From contig NZ_CP092190.1 in the NCBI RefSeq assembly GCF_022344005.1, forward strand, positions 744,001 to 808,000: DNA of 64,000 nt. Reading direction: 5' to 3'. Numbering within the stretch: the first letter of the stretch is position 1; each line of letters starts with the position of its first letter. The DNA is from Deinococcus sp. KNUC1210. GTDB taxonomy: Bacteria; Deinococcota; Deinococci; Deinococcales; Deinococcaceae. The notes beneath the pieces are model-generated. The model had not been told where the DNA came from, made no database searches, and worked only from the letters and a program-made list of their open reading frames with translations. Below are positions 52,053 through 62,047 of this stretch, piece after piece. The position numbers and the translations under genes are program-made.

Positions 52053-53087
52053 ATGACTGCCTATACCCTGCCCGAATCACCTTCTCAGCGCCTGTCAGAC
52101 GAAGCGAATCCCGAACGCTGTACGCCCGAACAAGCTGCGCCCCGCCTCCAGACCATCACGCTGTTCCGCGATCATCCGTTGCTGCTCGACTGTGGACGGC
52201 CCCTGAGTTCGGTGCGGGTGGCCTATCACACCTACGGCGAAGCCCGCGAAGACGCGCTGCTGGTCACGCACGCGCTCACCGGCACGAGCGCCGTGCACGA
52301 GTGGTGGCCCACGCTCTTCGGCCCCGGCAAAGCGCTCGACCCTCGCCAGTCCTACATCGTGTGCAGCAACGTGCTGGGCGGCTGTGCGGGCACCTCCGGC
52401 CCAGCTGAGCTGGACGGCACGCCCCTGACCCTGCGCGACATGGTGGCGGTGCAGCGCGAACTGCTGCGAGTGCTGGGTGTGCGCCGCGTTACGGTGGTGG
52501 GCGGCAGCATGGGCGGCATGCAGGTATACGAGTGGCTACGGTCATACCCGGACCTGATCGAGCGTGCCGTCATCATCGGCGCTCCGGCGCGGCATTCCCC
52601 GTGGGCCATCGGTCTGAACACCGCCCAGCGCAACGCGATCCGCCTGGCTCCCGGCGGAGAGGGCCTGAAGGTGGCGCGGCAGATCGCCATGCTCAGCTAC
52701 CGCTCGCCGCAGAGCCTGGGGCAGACACAGGCGGGCGAAAGCCGCCGCAAACCGGGCGTGCCTGCCGTCGAAACATATCTGGAATATCAGGGCGAGAAGC
52801 TGGCCGAACGCTTCTGCGAACAGAGCTACTGCACGCTGACCGAGGCGATGGACCGGTTCAGCCTGAGCGACGCCGAGCTGAGCGCCATCCGCACGCCCGT
52901 GCTGGTGGTGGGCATCTCCAGTGACGTGCTGTATCCGTGTGCCGAGGTGCAGAGTTTTGCCGAGCTGCTGCCGGTGTCTACATACTGGGAACTGCACAGT
53001 TCACACGGCCACGACGCCTTTCTGATGGACGCCGATACCCTGAACGACACCGTGAAGGAGTATCTGACCGCTAGACTCGGAGCATGA
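52053..53087 (+). CDS. metX: Homoserine O-acetyltransferase
   Basis: 344-residue alpha/beta-hydrolase-fold enzyme that acetylates homoserine for methionine synthesis. Nucleophile serine in [12 protein letters not shown] (GxSxGG), DVLYPCAE for the acid, and [12 protein letters not shown] for the histidine. [23 protein letters not shown] and [12 protein letters not shown] are MetX signatures. GAGGAA lies upstream of ATG 52053. A SAM-I riboswitch controls it, which supports a methionine role rather than cysteine. It overlaps a Rieske gene by 4 nt. Confidence 0.95.
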   Translation: MTAYTLPESPSQRLSDEANPERCTPEQAAPRLQTITLFRDHPLLLDCGRPLSSVRVAYHTYGEAREDALLVTHALTGTSAVHEWWPTLFGPGKALDPRQSYIVCSNVLGGCAGTSGPAELDGTPLTLRDMVAVQRELLRVLGVRRVTVVGGSMGGMQVYEWLRSYPDLIERAVIIGAPARHSPWAIGLNTAQRNAIRLAPGGEGLKVARQIAMLSYRSPQSLGQTQAGESRRKPGVPAVETYLEYQGEKLAERFCEQSYCTLTEAMDRFSLSDAELSAIRTPVLVVGISSDVLYPCAEVQSFAELLPVSTYWELHSSHGHDAFLMDADTLNDTVKEYLTARLGA

Positions 53088-53425
53088 ACGAAGCGGTACA
53101 GTCGGAACAAACAGCGCTGAGGGGCGTGCAGGTCGGTGAGGTGGCGGCGCTGCCCGAAGGCAGTCAGACCGAGGTGCAGGTCAATGGTCAGAGCGTGGTG
53201 GTCATCTGTTACGAGGGACGCTACTACGCCCTGAGAAACAACTGCACCCACAAGGATTTTGCGCTGCTGGGCGGCGAGGTCAGTATGGGCCGCATCACCT
53301 GCGAGAAACACGGCGCGAAGTTCGAGCTTGCCACCGGAAAGGCGAAGGTCCTGCCTGCAGTGAAACCGGTCAAGATTTTCGCCACCCGCGTGGAAGACGG
53401 TGTGGTGTGGGTAGACGCTCTGTAG
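53084..53425 (+). CDS. Rieske (2Fe-2S) ferredoxin-like protein
   Basis: 113 residues. Cluster ligands are C54 and H56 in NCTHKDF and C73 and H76 in CEKHGAKF, the small soluble Rieske-type ferredoxin pattern. No partner oxygenase nearby. The ATG overlaps the metX stop (ATGA), so it is co-regulated by the SAM-I riboswitch; this suggests an electron supply step linked to methionine or sulfur metabolism, which is inference. Confidence 0.88.
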   Translation: MNEAVQSEQTALRGVQVGEVAALPEGSQTEVQVNGQSVVVICYEGRYYALRNNCTHKDFALLGGEVSMGRITCEKHGAKFELATGKAKVLPAVKPVKIFATRVEDGVVWVDAL

Positions 53426-53491
53426 ACGCCAGACAGCACACAGGGGCGAACAGGCTCTGATTTCCTGTCCACCCCTGCCGAGCAACCGGAT

Positions 53492-53707
53492 TTACGGTGC
53501 CCGGTCGGTTTCCTTGTCGGTCACGTCGTGGTCGGCCTCGCTGGCGGTGTCGTCTGGAGGACGGCTGAAGCCCGCCTCGCCCGTACCGCCGTCTTCATCG
53601 GTCTGAGATACGTCTACATCGAGCGCCTGACTCTGGCTGCCCACGTCGCTGCTCAGACCGCCCTGTTCCTCGTTGGTCGGGAACTCGCTGCCGTTCAGGT
53701 CGGTCAT
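53492..53707 (-). CDS. Small acidic hypothetical protein
   Basis: 71 residues from ATG 53707. Strongly acidic and polar with no hydrophobic core (DLNGSEFPTNEEQGG, then DVDVSQTDEDGG and ETDRAP), so probably disordered. No recognised family. It follows the 107-residue gene after 4 nt and is likely in one operon with it. Related short acidic hydrophilic proteins exist in Deinococcus and may be stress-related; that is a guess. Confidence 0.55.
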   Translation of the reverse strand: MTDLNGSEFPTNEEQGGLSSDVGSQSQALDVDVSQTDEDGGTGEAGFSRPPDDTASEADHDVTDKETDRAP

Positions 53708-53711
53708 GCCT

Positions 53712-54035
53712 TCAGTCCCGCTTTCCCAGGTCGCCTTCCAGCTCGACTTCGGCGGGCGCTCCGGCGGGCAGGTCCGCCACACCCTCTTTCGGATGGGTGG
53801 CTGGCATCTGGCTGGGCGGCGTGTAATCGGGGTTGGCGTTCGCGTCTTCGAGCGGATCGTGCAGTCCGGCGGCCAGGCCGCCCACGTTGCCGACCCGGAC
53901 TTCCAGCAGACCGGAATCGAGATCGCTGAGCGTCTCGTCGTTCGGCAGCGATCCGGCGTAGTCGGCTTCCTTGAGCTGGTGCTCCATCTGGTCAGGGTCA
54001 CGGGTAATGAGGTGCGCGTTCGGATCGTCGGTCAT
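53712..54035 (-). CDS. Small acidic hypothetical protein
   Basis: 107 residues from ATG 54035, which has a CAGGAGG site. Acidic and proline-rich with no transmembrane segment (HQLKEADYAGSLPNDETLSDLDSGLLEVRVGNVGGL, then PPSQMPATHPKEG). Function unknown. It starts the pair with 53492-53707. Confidence 0.6.
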   Translation of the reverse strand: MTDDPNAHLITRDPDQMEHQLKEADYAGSLPNDETLSDLDSGLLEVRVGNVGGLAAGLHDPLEDANANPDYTPPSQMPATHPKEGVADLPAGAPAEVELEGDLGKRD

Positions 54036-54190
54036 GCAGAGCCTCCTGTAAAATGGCGATGCATCCACTATGGACGACGCACATGACGGCTGACCTCACC
54101 CCGGCTTGCTCAAGTGTTGAGATTCGCCGTGCCTCCAGGCAAACGCCCTCACTCCGCATGATCAGGAGTCAAGGCATCTGTGTTCCTCGG

Positions 54191-54847
54191 TTACTCGCCT
54201 GCCCTCAGGCGTTCGATCACGGCGACCTGCCCGCCCTCCTGTGCCAGATCGAGCGCCGATCTTCCGTCGGCGGTGACGGCGCTCACATCGGCTCCCCGCT
54301 TGATCAGCAGATCGAGGAGTTCGAGATTGCCGTTCTGAACCGCGCTCAGCAGCGGCGTAAAGCCCCCCTGCTGTTGAGCATTGGGATCGGCTCCGGCGTT
54401 CAGCAGCAGTTCGCACAGCGCCACGTGATTGCCTGCCGCCGCCGATCCGAGCGGCGTCACGTTCATGGTATGGCTGGGCAGATCGGCGGCGGCGCCCTGT
54501 TCCAGCAGGGCCGCTGCCACGTCCAGATGCCCGAAGAAGGCGCTCAGCCCCAGCAGGGTGAATCCGTCGGAACTGTAATCGCCCAGCAGCGCGGGATCGG
54601 CAGCGAGGGCAGGCAACAGGCGACGCAGCGACCCGGCAGCGGCGGCCTCGAAGGGCGAAACGGGTGCGCCCAGTTCGATCAGCAGTTCAGCCATCTGGGT
54701 TTTGCGGTAATACGCCGCAAACAGCAGGGGCGAAAGCCCGCTGGGACTCTCGGCGCTCAGCAGATCAGGCCGCGCCTCGATCAGATCGGTTACGGTAGCG
54801 GCGTCACCTGCCTGAATCGCCTGAAAGAGCATGATGGTGTCTGACAT
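54191..54847 (-). CDS. Ankyrin-repeat protein
   Basis: 218 residues, made of about five to six ankyrin repeats: [94 protein letters not shown] and [27 protein letters not shown]. No signal peptide. Protein-binding scaffold of unknown partner; ankyrin proteins linked to catalase exist in other bacteria but no catalase lies here. TACCAT 5 nt before the ATG fits a leaderless start. Confidence 0.9.
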   Translation of the reverse strand: MSDTIMLFQAIQAGDAATVTDLIEARPDLLSAESPSGLSPLLFAAYYRKTQMAELLIELGAPVSPFEAAAAGSLRRLLPALAADPALLGDYSSDGFTLLGLSAFFGHLDVAAALLEQGAAADLPSHTMNVTPLGSAAAGNHVALCELLLNAGADPNAQQQGGFTPLLSAVQNGNLELLDLLIKRGADVSAVTADGRSALDLAQEGGQVAVIERLRAGE

Positions 54848-54852
54848 GGTTC

Positions 54853-54858
54853 ATGGTA
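54853..54858 (-). promoter_or_regulatory. Leaderless -10 box of the ankyrin gene
   Basis: Minus-strand TACCAT, 5 nt before the ATG at 54847. Confidence 0.45.
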
Positions 54859-54881
54859 GTGGTTTTGCCGCTGCGCTGCGG

Positions 54882-54887
54882 TACGTT
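54882..54887 (+). promoter_or_regulatory. Leaderless -10 box of the thioesterase gene
   Basis: TACGTT, 6 nt before the ATG at 54894; this favours 54894 over the upstream in-frame ATG. Confidence 0.55.
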
Positions 54888-54893
54888 GGGCAC

Positions 54894-55343
54894 ATGACCG
54901 CGCCGCGCCTGCCGCTTTCCGCGTACCCCTCTACCCATCTGCTGCCGACCCGCTGGGCCGACAACGACATGTACGGCCACATCAACAACGTCGCCTATTA
55001 CAGCTATTTCGACACGGCGGTCAATGCGCTGCTGATTGCACAGGGTGTCCTCGATCCGCAGCAGAGCAGCGTCATCGGGCTGGTGGTCGAGACGGGCTGC
55101 CAGTATTTCGCGCCACTCAGCTTTCCCGACACCCTGACCATCGGGGTGGGCGTCGAGCGGCTGGGAAACAGCAGCGTGCGCTACCGCCTGGGCGTCTTCC
55201 GGATGCAGGAGGAACAGCCTGCCGCCCAGGGATTTTTCGTGCATGTGTATGTGGACAGCCGCACCCGCCGCCCGGTGACGCTGCCGCCGGAATTGCGGAC
55301 GGTGCTGGCGCAACTGGTGCTGAAGGCGCCGGAAGAAGGCTAG
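54894..55343 (+). CDS. Acyl-CoA thioesterase (4HBT/hotdog fold)
   Basis: 149 residues. Hotdog-fold thioesterase with the active-site region [29 protein letters not shown] (D-x-x-GHxNN, with catalytic aspartate D in WADNDMYGH), then [34 protein letters not shown]. It hydrolyses acyl-CoA or acyl-ACP thioesters. Overlaps by 4 nt at its end with a methyltransferase fragment on the other strand. Confidence 0.9.
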   Translation: MTAPRLPLSAYPSTHLLPTRWADNDMYGHINNVAYYSYFDTAVNALLIAQGVLDPQQSSVIGLVVETGCQYFAPLSFPDTLTIGVGVERLGNSSVRYRLGVFRMQEEQPAAQGFFVHVYVDSRTRRPVTLPPELRTVLAQLVLKAPEEG

Positions 55344-55576
55344 GCTCTGGACCGGGCCACAACGATGAATTCGCCGCATCCCTGCCCGACAGGTTCCCAG
55401 TTCCAGCCACCGAAGATGTCTTCGATCTCGAAGCCCGCCGCGTGCAGCGACGCCCTCAGGTCCGGCTCGGAACGAAAGCGCACGGTGGCAATCGCCAGCA
55501 CGTCCGCCAAAGCGCCTGCAAACCGGTCATGATGGAAGAAGCGGATCGGTGAACTCGGCGTGTGTCCGGTCGGCGT
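55340..55576 (-). pseudogene. Remnant of a SAM-dependent methyltransferase (C-terminus only)
   Basis: The minus-strand frame encodes ~78 residues (PIRFFHHDRFAGALADV, then RFRSEPDLRASLHAAGFEIEDIFGGW, ending [11 protein letters not shown]) like the end of a class I methyltransferase, whose last strands read similarly. There is no ATG, GTG or TTG start and an in-frame TAG at 55579-55577 lies just upstream. The SAM-binding half is absent. A gene truncated by deletion, with the VF530 gene now in the position of its 5' part. Confidence 0.6.
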
Positions 55577-55579
55577 CTA

Positions 55580-55822
55580 TCAACCGTTCGGCTGCCGCTG
55601 CTGCAATTCGACGTACAGCGCCTCGACCTTCGTTCTAGCCCACGGAGTTTTGCGGAGAAATTTCAGGCTGCTCTGCACGCTCGGATTGTCCTGAAAGCAG
55701 CGGATCGGAATGCGGCGGCCCAGTTCCTGCCAGCCGTAGGCGTCGGCCAGCCGCGTGACGATCATTTCAAGCGTGACGCCGTGCAGAGGGTCGGGCGGGC
55801 GAAACGGGCGCGGGTCGGTCAT
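55580..55822 (-). CDS. VF530 family (DUF2132) protein
   Basis: 80 residues from ATG 55822, supported by TATCAT 7 nt upstream; an ATG three codons earlier is less likely. [61 protein letters not shown] is the full VF530 family signature, a small DNA-binding-like helical fold of unknown role. It stops 3 nt before the methyltransferase remnant frame begins. Confidence 0.92.
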   Translation of the reverse strand: MTDPRPFRPPDPLHGVTLEMIVTRLADAYGWQELGRRIPIRCFQDNPSVQSSLKFLRKTPWARTKVEALYVELQQRQPNG

Positions 55823-55829
55823 AAACGGC

Positions 55830-55835
55830 ATGATA
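55830..55835 (-). promoter_or_regulatory. Leaderless -10 box of the VF530 gene
   Basis: Minus-strand TATCAT, 7 nt before the ATG at 55822. Confidence 0.5.
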
Positions 55836-55855
55836 CGTCGCCAGCCTCTGCATGG

Positions 55856-55892
55856 AAAAGGAGGCCCACCTGCATCGGCGGCCTCCCCTTTC
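55856..55892 (-). terminator. Terminator after gyrB
   Basis: Imperfect stem AAAAGGAGGCC/GGCCTCCCCTTT; the T run follows on the minus strand. Confidence 0.6.
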
Positions 55893-55912
55893 AGCTTTGG
55901 TGGCGATTCAGC

Positions 55913-57928
<2,016 letters not shown>

Positions 57929-58050
57929 TCACGCAGGGAGGGCAGAAAGAAACCTGCCGAGCCTGCTCGAACTGGCCCAGTTCCATTGGGGGGCCAGCTC
58001 ACGATAATTCGTTAAAAAGTGGCGCTGGGTGCGTTCACTCGCAGCTTCTC

Positions 58051-58079
58051 AGTCTATCACCAGAATCAGAACGGGTCAA
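58051..58079 (-). promoter_or_regulatory. gyrB promoter
   Basis: Minus-strand TTGACC (58079-58074), exactly 17-nt spacer, TAGACT (58056-58051); start near 58044, giving a 5' UTR of ~125 nt. Confidence 0.75.
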
Positions 58080-58084
58080 GGAAA

Positions 58085-58101
58085 ATACGTTTAATACGTA
58101 A
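58085..58101 (-). promoter_or_regulatory. Candidate RDRM (DdrO operator) upstream of gyrB
   Basis: 17-bp near-palindrome TTACGTATTAAACGTAT on the minus strand, 5 bp upstream of the -35 box. Known RDRM consensus is TTATGTCATTGACATAA; here the outer arms fit as TTAYGT/ACRTA with C/G substitutions and the middle differs. gyrB belongs to the reported Deinococcus radiation/desiccation regulon, which supports it. Confidence 0.45.
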
Positions 58102-58207
58102 TACAGGCGGCCTGTTCGGTGTGGGTTGGACGGCGGCATCCGGGCCTGTCTACAGCGGTCCCGGCGCGGCATCCGGGCGCTGCCTATGTGTCCCGGCCCG
58201 CGTCCTT

Positions 58208-58213
58208 TACCCT
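58208..58213 (+). promoter_or_regulatory. Leaderless -10 box of the 58220 gene
   Basis: TACCCT, 6 nt before the ATG at 58220. Confidence 0.5.
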
Positions 58214-58219
58214 GAAGGT

Positions 58220-58696
58220 ATGGCCTTCTTAAAGTGGCTCCACGACCTGGAAATTCCCAGCGCCTACGCCCTGCTCGCACCCACGCCGCTGGCACTGGCC
58301 TGCCTGATTCTGTTTGTTTGGAGTATCGGCCCGGCCATCCGGCTGAAGGTTGGCCGCCCGATGGTGTGGTGGCTGCGGCTGACCTGGGTGCTGACCCTGA
58401 TTCCGGCGGTCACGGGCGTGATTCTGGCGCTGGGCGGCGGCAAGGTCGCCAGTGCGGTGGCTGCCGCCAACGGCGTGACCAAATACGGCTTCGCCCCCGA
58501 CCCCAAGCGTAACCTCGAACACTGGATGTATGCCGCTCTGGTGCTGCTCAGCCTGTACGCCATCGAAGTTCTGATTCAGGGCAAGCTGATCCGGCCCCAG
58601 GCGGGCCTGCGCATCCTCCCGGTCGCCACCCTCTTTCTGTACGGCGTGGCTTACATGGTGGGGCGGGTGGCGGTGTTTCCGGGCAGCGGCGGGTAA
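58220..58696 (+). CDS. Hypothetical four-helix membrane protein
   Basis: 158 residues, no recognised family. Four hydrophobic segments (LLAPTPLALACLILFVWSIG, LTWVLTLIPAVTGVILALGGG, MYAALVLLSLYAIEVLIQG, ILPVATLFLYGVAYMVGRVAVF) with a polar loop between the second and third. The start ATG 58220 is supported by the TACCCT box. Divergent from gyrB. Confidence 0.72.
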   Translation: MAFLKWLHDLEIPSAYALLAPTPLALACLILFVWSIGPAIRLKVGRPMVWWLRLTWVLTLIPAVTGVILALGGGKVASAVAAANGVTKYGFAPDPKRNLEHWMYAALVLLSLYAIEVLIQGKLIRPQAGLRILPVATLFLYGVAYMVGRVAVFPGSGG

Positions 58697-58708
58697 TCCG
58701 CTCCTGCC

Positions 58709-59620
58709 CTAGTTCAGCTCGTCGTTCGGCACGGCGCTCACCAGTTCTCCCAGCACCTGCTTCAGGGCCGGGCTGTCCTCGCAACTCGCCCCCTCGCGCT
58801 CGGACAGATAGGCCGCCACCCACGCGCCGAAGTACCACAGGCCCAGCGCCCCGGCGTAGCCGCCTGCCTCCGCGCCCGTGTGTCCCACCGGGTACGGCAC
58901 CAGCAGCACCTCGTCGATGCGGGTTTCCAGCACAGCGCGGCACAGCGCCATCTCTGCGTCTTCCTCGCCCAGAATCAGGGCCAGTCGACCATCGCCGCGC
59001 TCATGGTGCGCTTCAAACGCCCCGGTCAGCAGGTACAGCGGCTCGTGTTCCACCGGCACGCTCAGCACCTTGCCCACGCGGGCCAGCAGCATCTGAAACG
59101 CCTCGATCAGCACGCCCTCTCCGGTTGGAGCCAGCAGCAGCGGAGCGCGTCCCCACAGGCTCCAGGCCAGCTCGCGGGCCGGATTGCCGTCCTCGATTTC
59201 GGGCACGCAGCGTTCGCGCACTGCCCGCAGCACTTCCTCGGCCTGCTGTGCCTCGGCGCTGTGGCCGGTGGCGTGGGCTACGAACTGCGCCAGATGGTAC
59301 GTCGAGAGCACGCCGCCCGGAGCCAGGAAAGCGAGGGTATTCAGATCGAAGCGCGACCCTTCACCCGCTCCGGCCCGCTGCACCTGCACGCCGCTCACCT
59401 CGCTCAGCGCCGCGAAATCGTCGGCGGCGGCCTGAGTCTCGGGGCTGTTCAGCAGGAGTTGGGTGCCCTCGCGGGCCAGTGTCACGGGGGCAAAGTCTTC
59501 GCAGAGGCGGGCCGCCAGACTGGCTTCACCCAGACCCAGCAGGCCAAACGGACCCTCCAGGGCACGGGTCGGCCCCTGGTAGCTGCCGGGAAGATCGGTA
59601 AGGAATCGGAAGAGGCTCAT
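58709..59620 (-). CDS. SIS-domain-like protein (putative phosphosugar isomerase)
   Basis: 303 residues. The length and the order of segments suggest the bifunctional phosphoglucose/phosphomannose isomerase group: NPARELAWSLWGRAPLLLAPTGEGVLIEAFQMLLARVGK (second SIS half with substrate loop) and LYLLTGAFEAHHERGDGRLALILGEEDAEM. The N-terminal half, VLSTYHLAQFVAHATG, has weaker similarity. No neighbouring sugar genes. If not an isomerase it could be an uncharacterised Deinococcus-Thermus SIS protein. Confidence 0.55.
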   Translation of the reverse strand: MSLFRFLTDLPGSYQGPTRALEGPFGLLGLGEASLAARLCEDFAPVTLAREGTQLLLNSPETQAAADDFAALSEVSGVQVQRAGAGEGSRFDLNTLAFLAPGGVLSTYHLAQFVAHATGHSAEAQQAEEVLRAVRERCVPEIEDGNPARELAWSLWGRAPLLLAPTGEGVLIEAFQMLLARVGKVLSVPVEHEPLYLLTGAFEAHHERGDGRLALILGEEDAEMALCRAVLETRIDEVLLVPYPVGHTGAEAGGYAGALGLWYFGAWVAAYLSEREGASCEDSPALKQVLGELVSAVPNDELN

Positions 59621-59743
59621 GCTTCAAGCGTGCCACACGGATGGCCCGGCTATTGTGAGAGCGCCTGGGGGCCGGATGGAAGCGGCAGCGGCAGCCGGAC
59701 AAGGTGTCTTATCCGCCCTTCATGTGAGGGTTTTTTGGCGTGC

Positions 59744-59749
59744 TAGACT
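59744..59749 (+). promoter_or_regulatory. Leaderless-type -10 box of a possible small gene
   Basis: TAGACT, 7 nt before a GTG at 59757. Confidence 0.35.
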
Positions 59750-59756
59750 TCCCCGC

Positions 59757-59921
59757 GTGCCAGTGACCGTGTACGCAAGCGGGGCGGTTCTCCGCCTGTT
59801 TCTCCGGCCACCGCAGAGCATCCGTTCGGACTTCAACCCTTCGCCCCTTCATACAACGCTCGGGCAGCAACCGGCCTCTCCAGGTCAGCTCCGGAAGATC
59901 AAAAAAACCGCACAACCATGA
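59757..59921 (+). CDS. Possible small protein (54 residues)
   Basis: Frame GTG 59757 to TGA 59921 encodes MPVTVYASGAVLRLFLRPPQ, then a basic, proline-rich tail ending LRKIKKTAQP. It has the same TANNNT-N7-start layout as verified-looking leaderless genes here, but no known homologue was recognised and the 3' end overlaps the terminator of the opposite-strand tRNA. The rest of 59621-59939 holds nothing recognised. Confidence 0.3.
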   Translation: MPVTVYASGAVLRLFLRPPQSIRSDFNPSPLHTTLGQQPASPGQLRKIKKTAQP

Positions 59922-59935
59922 AGGCGGTGCGGTTT
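59901..59935 (-). terminator. tRNA-Arg terminator
   Basis: On the minus strand, AAACCGCAC/GTGCGGTTT stem followed by TTTT, just past the tRNA 3' end. Confidence 0.85.
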
Positions 59936-59939
59936 GATC

Positions 59940-60016
59940 TGGTGCGCCCGACAGGACTCGAACCTGTGACCTTTAGCTCCGGAGGCTAACGCTCTATCCA
60001 ACTGAGCTACGAGCGC
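59940..60016 (-). tRNA. tRNA-Arg (anticodon CCG)
   Basis: 77-nt cloverleaf. Acceptor GCGCTCG pairs with CGGGCGC, discriminator A, CCA encoded. D arm GCTC-AGTTGGATA-GAGC, anticodon stem TTAGC/GCTAA with loop CTCCGGA, anticodon CCG (reads CGG), T arm ACAGG-TTCGAAT-CCTGT. Followed by a terminator with seven T. Confidence 0.96.
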
Positions 60017-60056
60017 AAAGCTCAGGTAACGTAGCACGCACATGGGAGGAATTCAA

Positions 60057-61913
60057 GTGAACCGTACCGTCGCCATTCGCGTCCTGTTAGGACTTTTCGC
60101 CGTTTTGCTGATCGTCGCTCTGGTCTTTAATTTTCTGCCGGCCCTGAGCAACCTCAACAGCAGCGCCTCTTCGGGCACCCCCGCCCTGAAGGTCAACGGT
60201 GAGACCGTGACCTCTCAGGAACTCGACAAGATCCGGACCCAGAACCCGGTGCTGGGCAGCGCCAGTACGGGCGTGCTGGGCGACGACTTCAAGACTCTGA
60301 TCGTCGATCAGCAGGTGCTTCAGGTGCTGCTGCGCCAGGCCGCCAAAGACGAGAAGGTCGACCGCTCGGTAGTGAACGATCAGGTCACGCAGATTCGCAA
60401 GCAGAACAACCTGACCGACAACGCCGCCTGGACGAATGCACTGAAATCGCAGGGCTACGGCAGCGATTCGGCGTTCCGCGAATACGTGCGCTCGCAGCTC
60501 GCCATTCAGGCCAAGGCCAAGGCGATTCAGTCTGCCGCCCCCAAGCCCACCGACGCGCAGCTCAAGCTGTACTACACCCTCAACTCGGCGTCGCTGCTGA
60601 ACGATCCCAAGATCGTGGCGCGGGCCATCGTGGTGGCCGACAAGACTAAGGCCGACGCCCTGCTGAAGCAGGCGCAGGGCGGAGCCGACTTCGCGCAGCT
60701 CGCCACCGCGAACAGCCTGGAGAACAAGGACCGGGGCGGCGCACTCGGCCCCGTCGAGAACGGTGCACCTCGCCCGGTGGCCCAGGTGGCGTTGCCGACC
60801 GAGGTGGGCACGGCAGCCTTCGCCAAAACCACGGGCGGCCTGACCGATGTGGTCGCCAGCGGCGGCAAGTTCTACATCGTCAAGGTCGAGAAGTACATTG
60901 CGGCTGCACCCAAGACCTTTGAAGAGGCCAAATCGACCATCACCGACGCCGTGACCACCCAGCTGAAGAATCAGGCCATCGAGAGCTGGCTGGACAGCCT
61001 GAAGCAGAACGTCAAGATCGAGACGGTCGATCCGACCTGGAAATTCAGCAACCCGACGGTGGCCGTGGTGAACGGTCAGAACGTGCCCTACGCCGAGGCC
61101 GTGTCGAACATGATCGCCAACCAGCAGTTCAGCGCCCTGCTGCAACAGGCTCCGGCCGATCAGGCCGCGCCGCTGGTCAACAGCTTCCTGAAGCCCACCA
61201 TCGTGCAGCAGCTCATTCAGCAGTACGCCGCCCCGATCATCGTGAAAAATCAGAAGATCGCGCTGGCAGGCACCCGCGCCGAACTGCTGGCGGGCCTGAA
61301 CGCCTACGGTGCCCGTGACGTGAAGGTCAGCGACGCCGACGTCCTGGCGTTCTACAACAGCAATCAGGCGCAGTTCAAGAACCCTGCCAAGGCCACCGTG
61401 TCGGAAGCCGTGTTCAAGGACAAGCAGCAGGCACTGGCCTTCCGTCAGGATTTCAAGAGCGGCGACTTTACCGCTGCCGCCAGCAAGGCCGGAGCCACCG
61501 TCTCGGAGCGCGGCGCTGTGACCGAGGGCGACCAGAAGCTGAACACCGCGCTCGACAAGGCCGTCTTTGCCACCACCCGCCTCCAGAGCGCCGGAGAGGG
61601 CAGCCTGAGCGACGTGGTCGAGAACGGCGGCAAGTTCTCGCTGGCCTACGTCACCGATCTGGTCAAGTCGAGCGTGAAGCCGCTTGCCAGCGTACAGGAC
61701 ACCATCCGCACGCAGCTGCTGGCGCAGAAGAAGTCGGCAGCGGGCACGGCCTTCGTGACGACCCAGCTCAAGACCATCAAGACTCAGGATCTGCTGAGCA
61801 AGGTGCTGGCCGACCAGACCAAGCGCGTGGCTGTGGTCAAGCCGACCACGCCGGGCAGCACGCCCGCCACGACCGCGCCTACCACCACCCCCAGCACACC
61901 CGCAAACAAGTAA
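60057..61913 (+). CDS. Peptidyl-prolyl isomerase-like chaperone (PpiD/SurA type)
   Basis: 618 residues from GTG 60057, preceded by GGGAGG with 7-nt spacing; the in-frame ATG at 60042 overlaps that site. One N-terminal signal anchor (VAIRVLLGLFAVLLIVALVFNFL), a SurA_N-type helical domain (VNGETVTSQELDKIRTQ ... YVRSQLAIQAKAKAIQ), and PPIC/parvulin-like segments (ADFAQLATANSLENKDRGGALGPVENGA and later FKDKQQALAFRQDF). Two tandem modules suggest duplication. It likely helps newly secreted proteins fold outside the membrane. The C-terminal ~20 residues are Thr/Pro-rich. Confidence 0.85.
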   Translation: MNRTVAIRVLLGLFAVLLIVALVFNFLPALSNLNSSASSGTPALKVNGETVTSQELDKIRTQNPVLGSASTGVLGDDFKTLIVDQQVLQVLLRQAAKDEKVDRSVVNDQVTQIRKQNNLTDNAAWTNALKSQGYGSDSAFREYVRSQLAIQAKAKAIQSAAPKPTDAQLKLYYTLNSASLLNDPKIVARAIVVADKTKADALLKQAQGGADFAQLATANSLENKDRGGALGPVENGAPRPVAQVALPTEVGTAAFAKTTGGLTDVVASGGKFYIVKVEKYIAAAPKTFEEAKSTITDAVTTQLKNQAIESWLDSLKQNVKIETVDPTWKFSNPTVAVVNGQNVPYAEAVSNMIANQQFSALLQQAPADQAAPLVNSFLKPTIVQQLIQQYAAPIIVKNQKIALAGTRAELLAGLNAYGARDVKVSDADVLAFYNSNQAQFKNPAKATVSEAVFKDKQQALAFRQDFKSGDFTAAASKAGATVSERGAVTEGDQKLNTALDKAVFATTRLQSAGEGSLSDVVENGGKFSLAYVTDLVKSSVKPLASVQDTIRTQLLAQKKSAAGTAFVTTQLKTIKTQDLLSKVLADQTKRVAVVKPTTPGSTPATTAPTTTPSTPANK

Positions 61914-61924
61914 CAGGGAATCCG

Positions 61925-61993
61925 ACCTGAAGCCCTTTGAGAGAGGCTTCAGGTCAGGCAGAAGGCCCCGGTATCTCGACCGGGGCCTTCTGC
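61925..61993 (+). terminator. Tandem terminator hairpins after the PpiD-like gene
   Basis: First hairpin ACCTGAAGCC/GGCTTCAGGT (61925-61954); second, stronger, GCAGAAGGCCCCGGT/ACCGGGGCCTTCTGC (61958-61993) followed by TGTGTTTCC. Confidence 0.8.
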
Positions 61994-62047
61994 TGTGTTT
62001 CCTGGCTGCGTCTGTTGCAGGCGGCGGCTCTCAGAGCCCGAAGCTCC

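Noticed and set aside
59868..59900. SRP (4.5S-like) RNA, because of CAGGTCAGCTCCGGAAG
   Set aside because: Only one side of the conserved SRP core is present; the opposing strand and GNAR loop region are missing.
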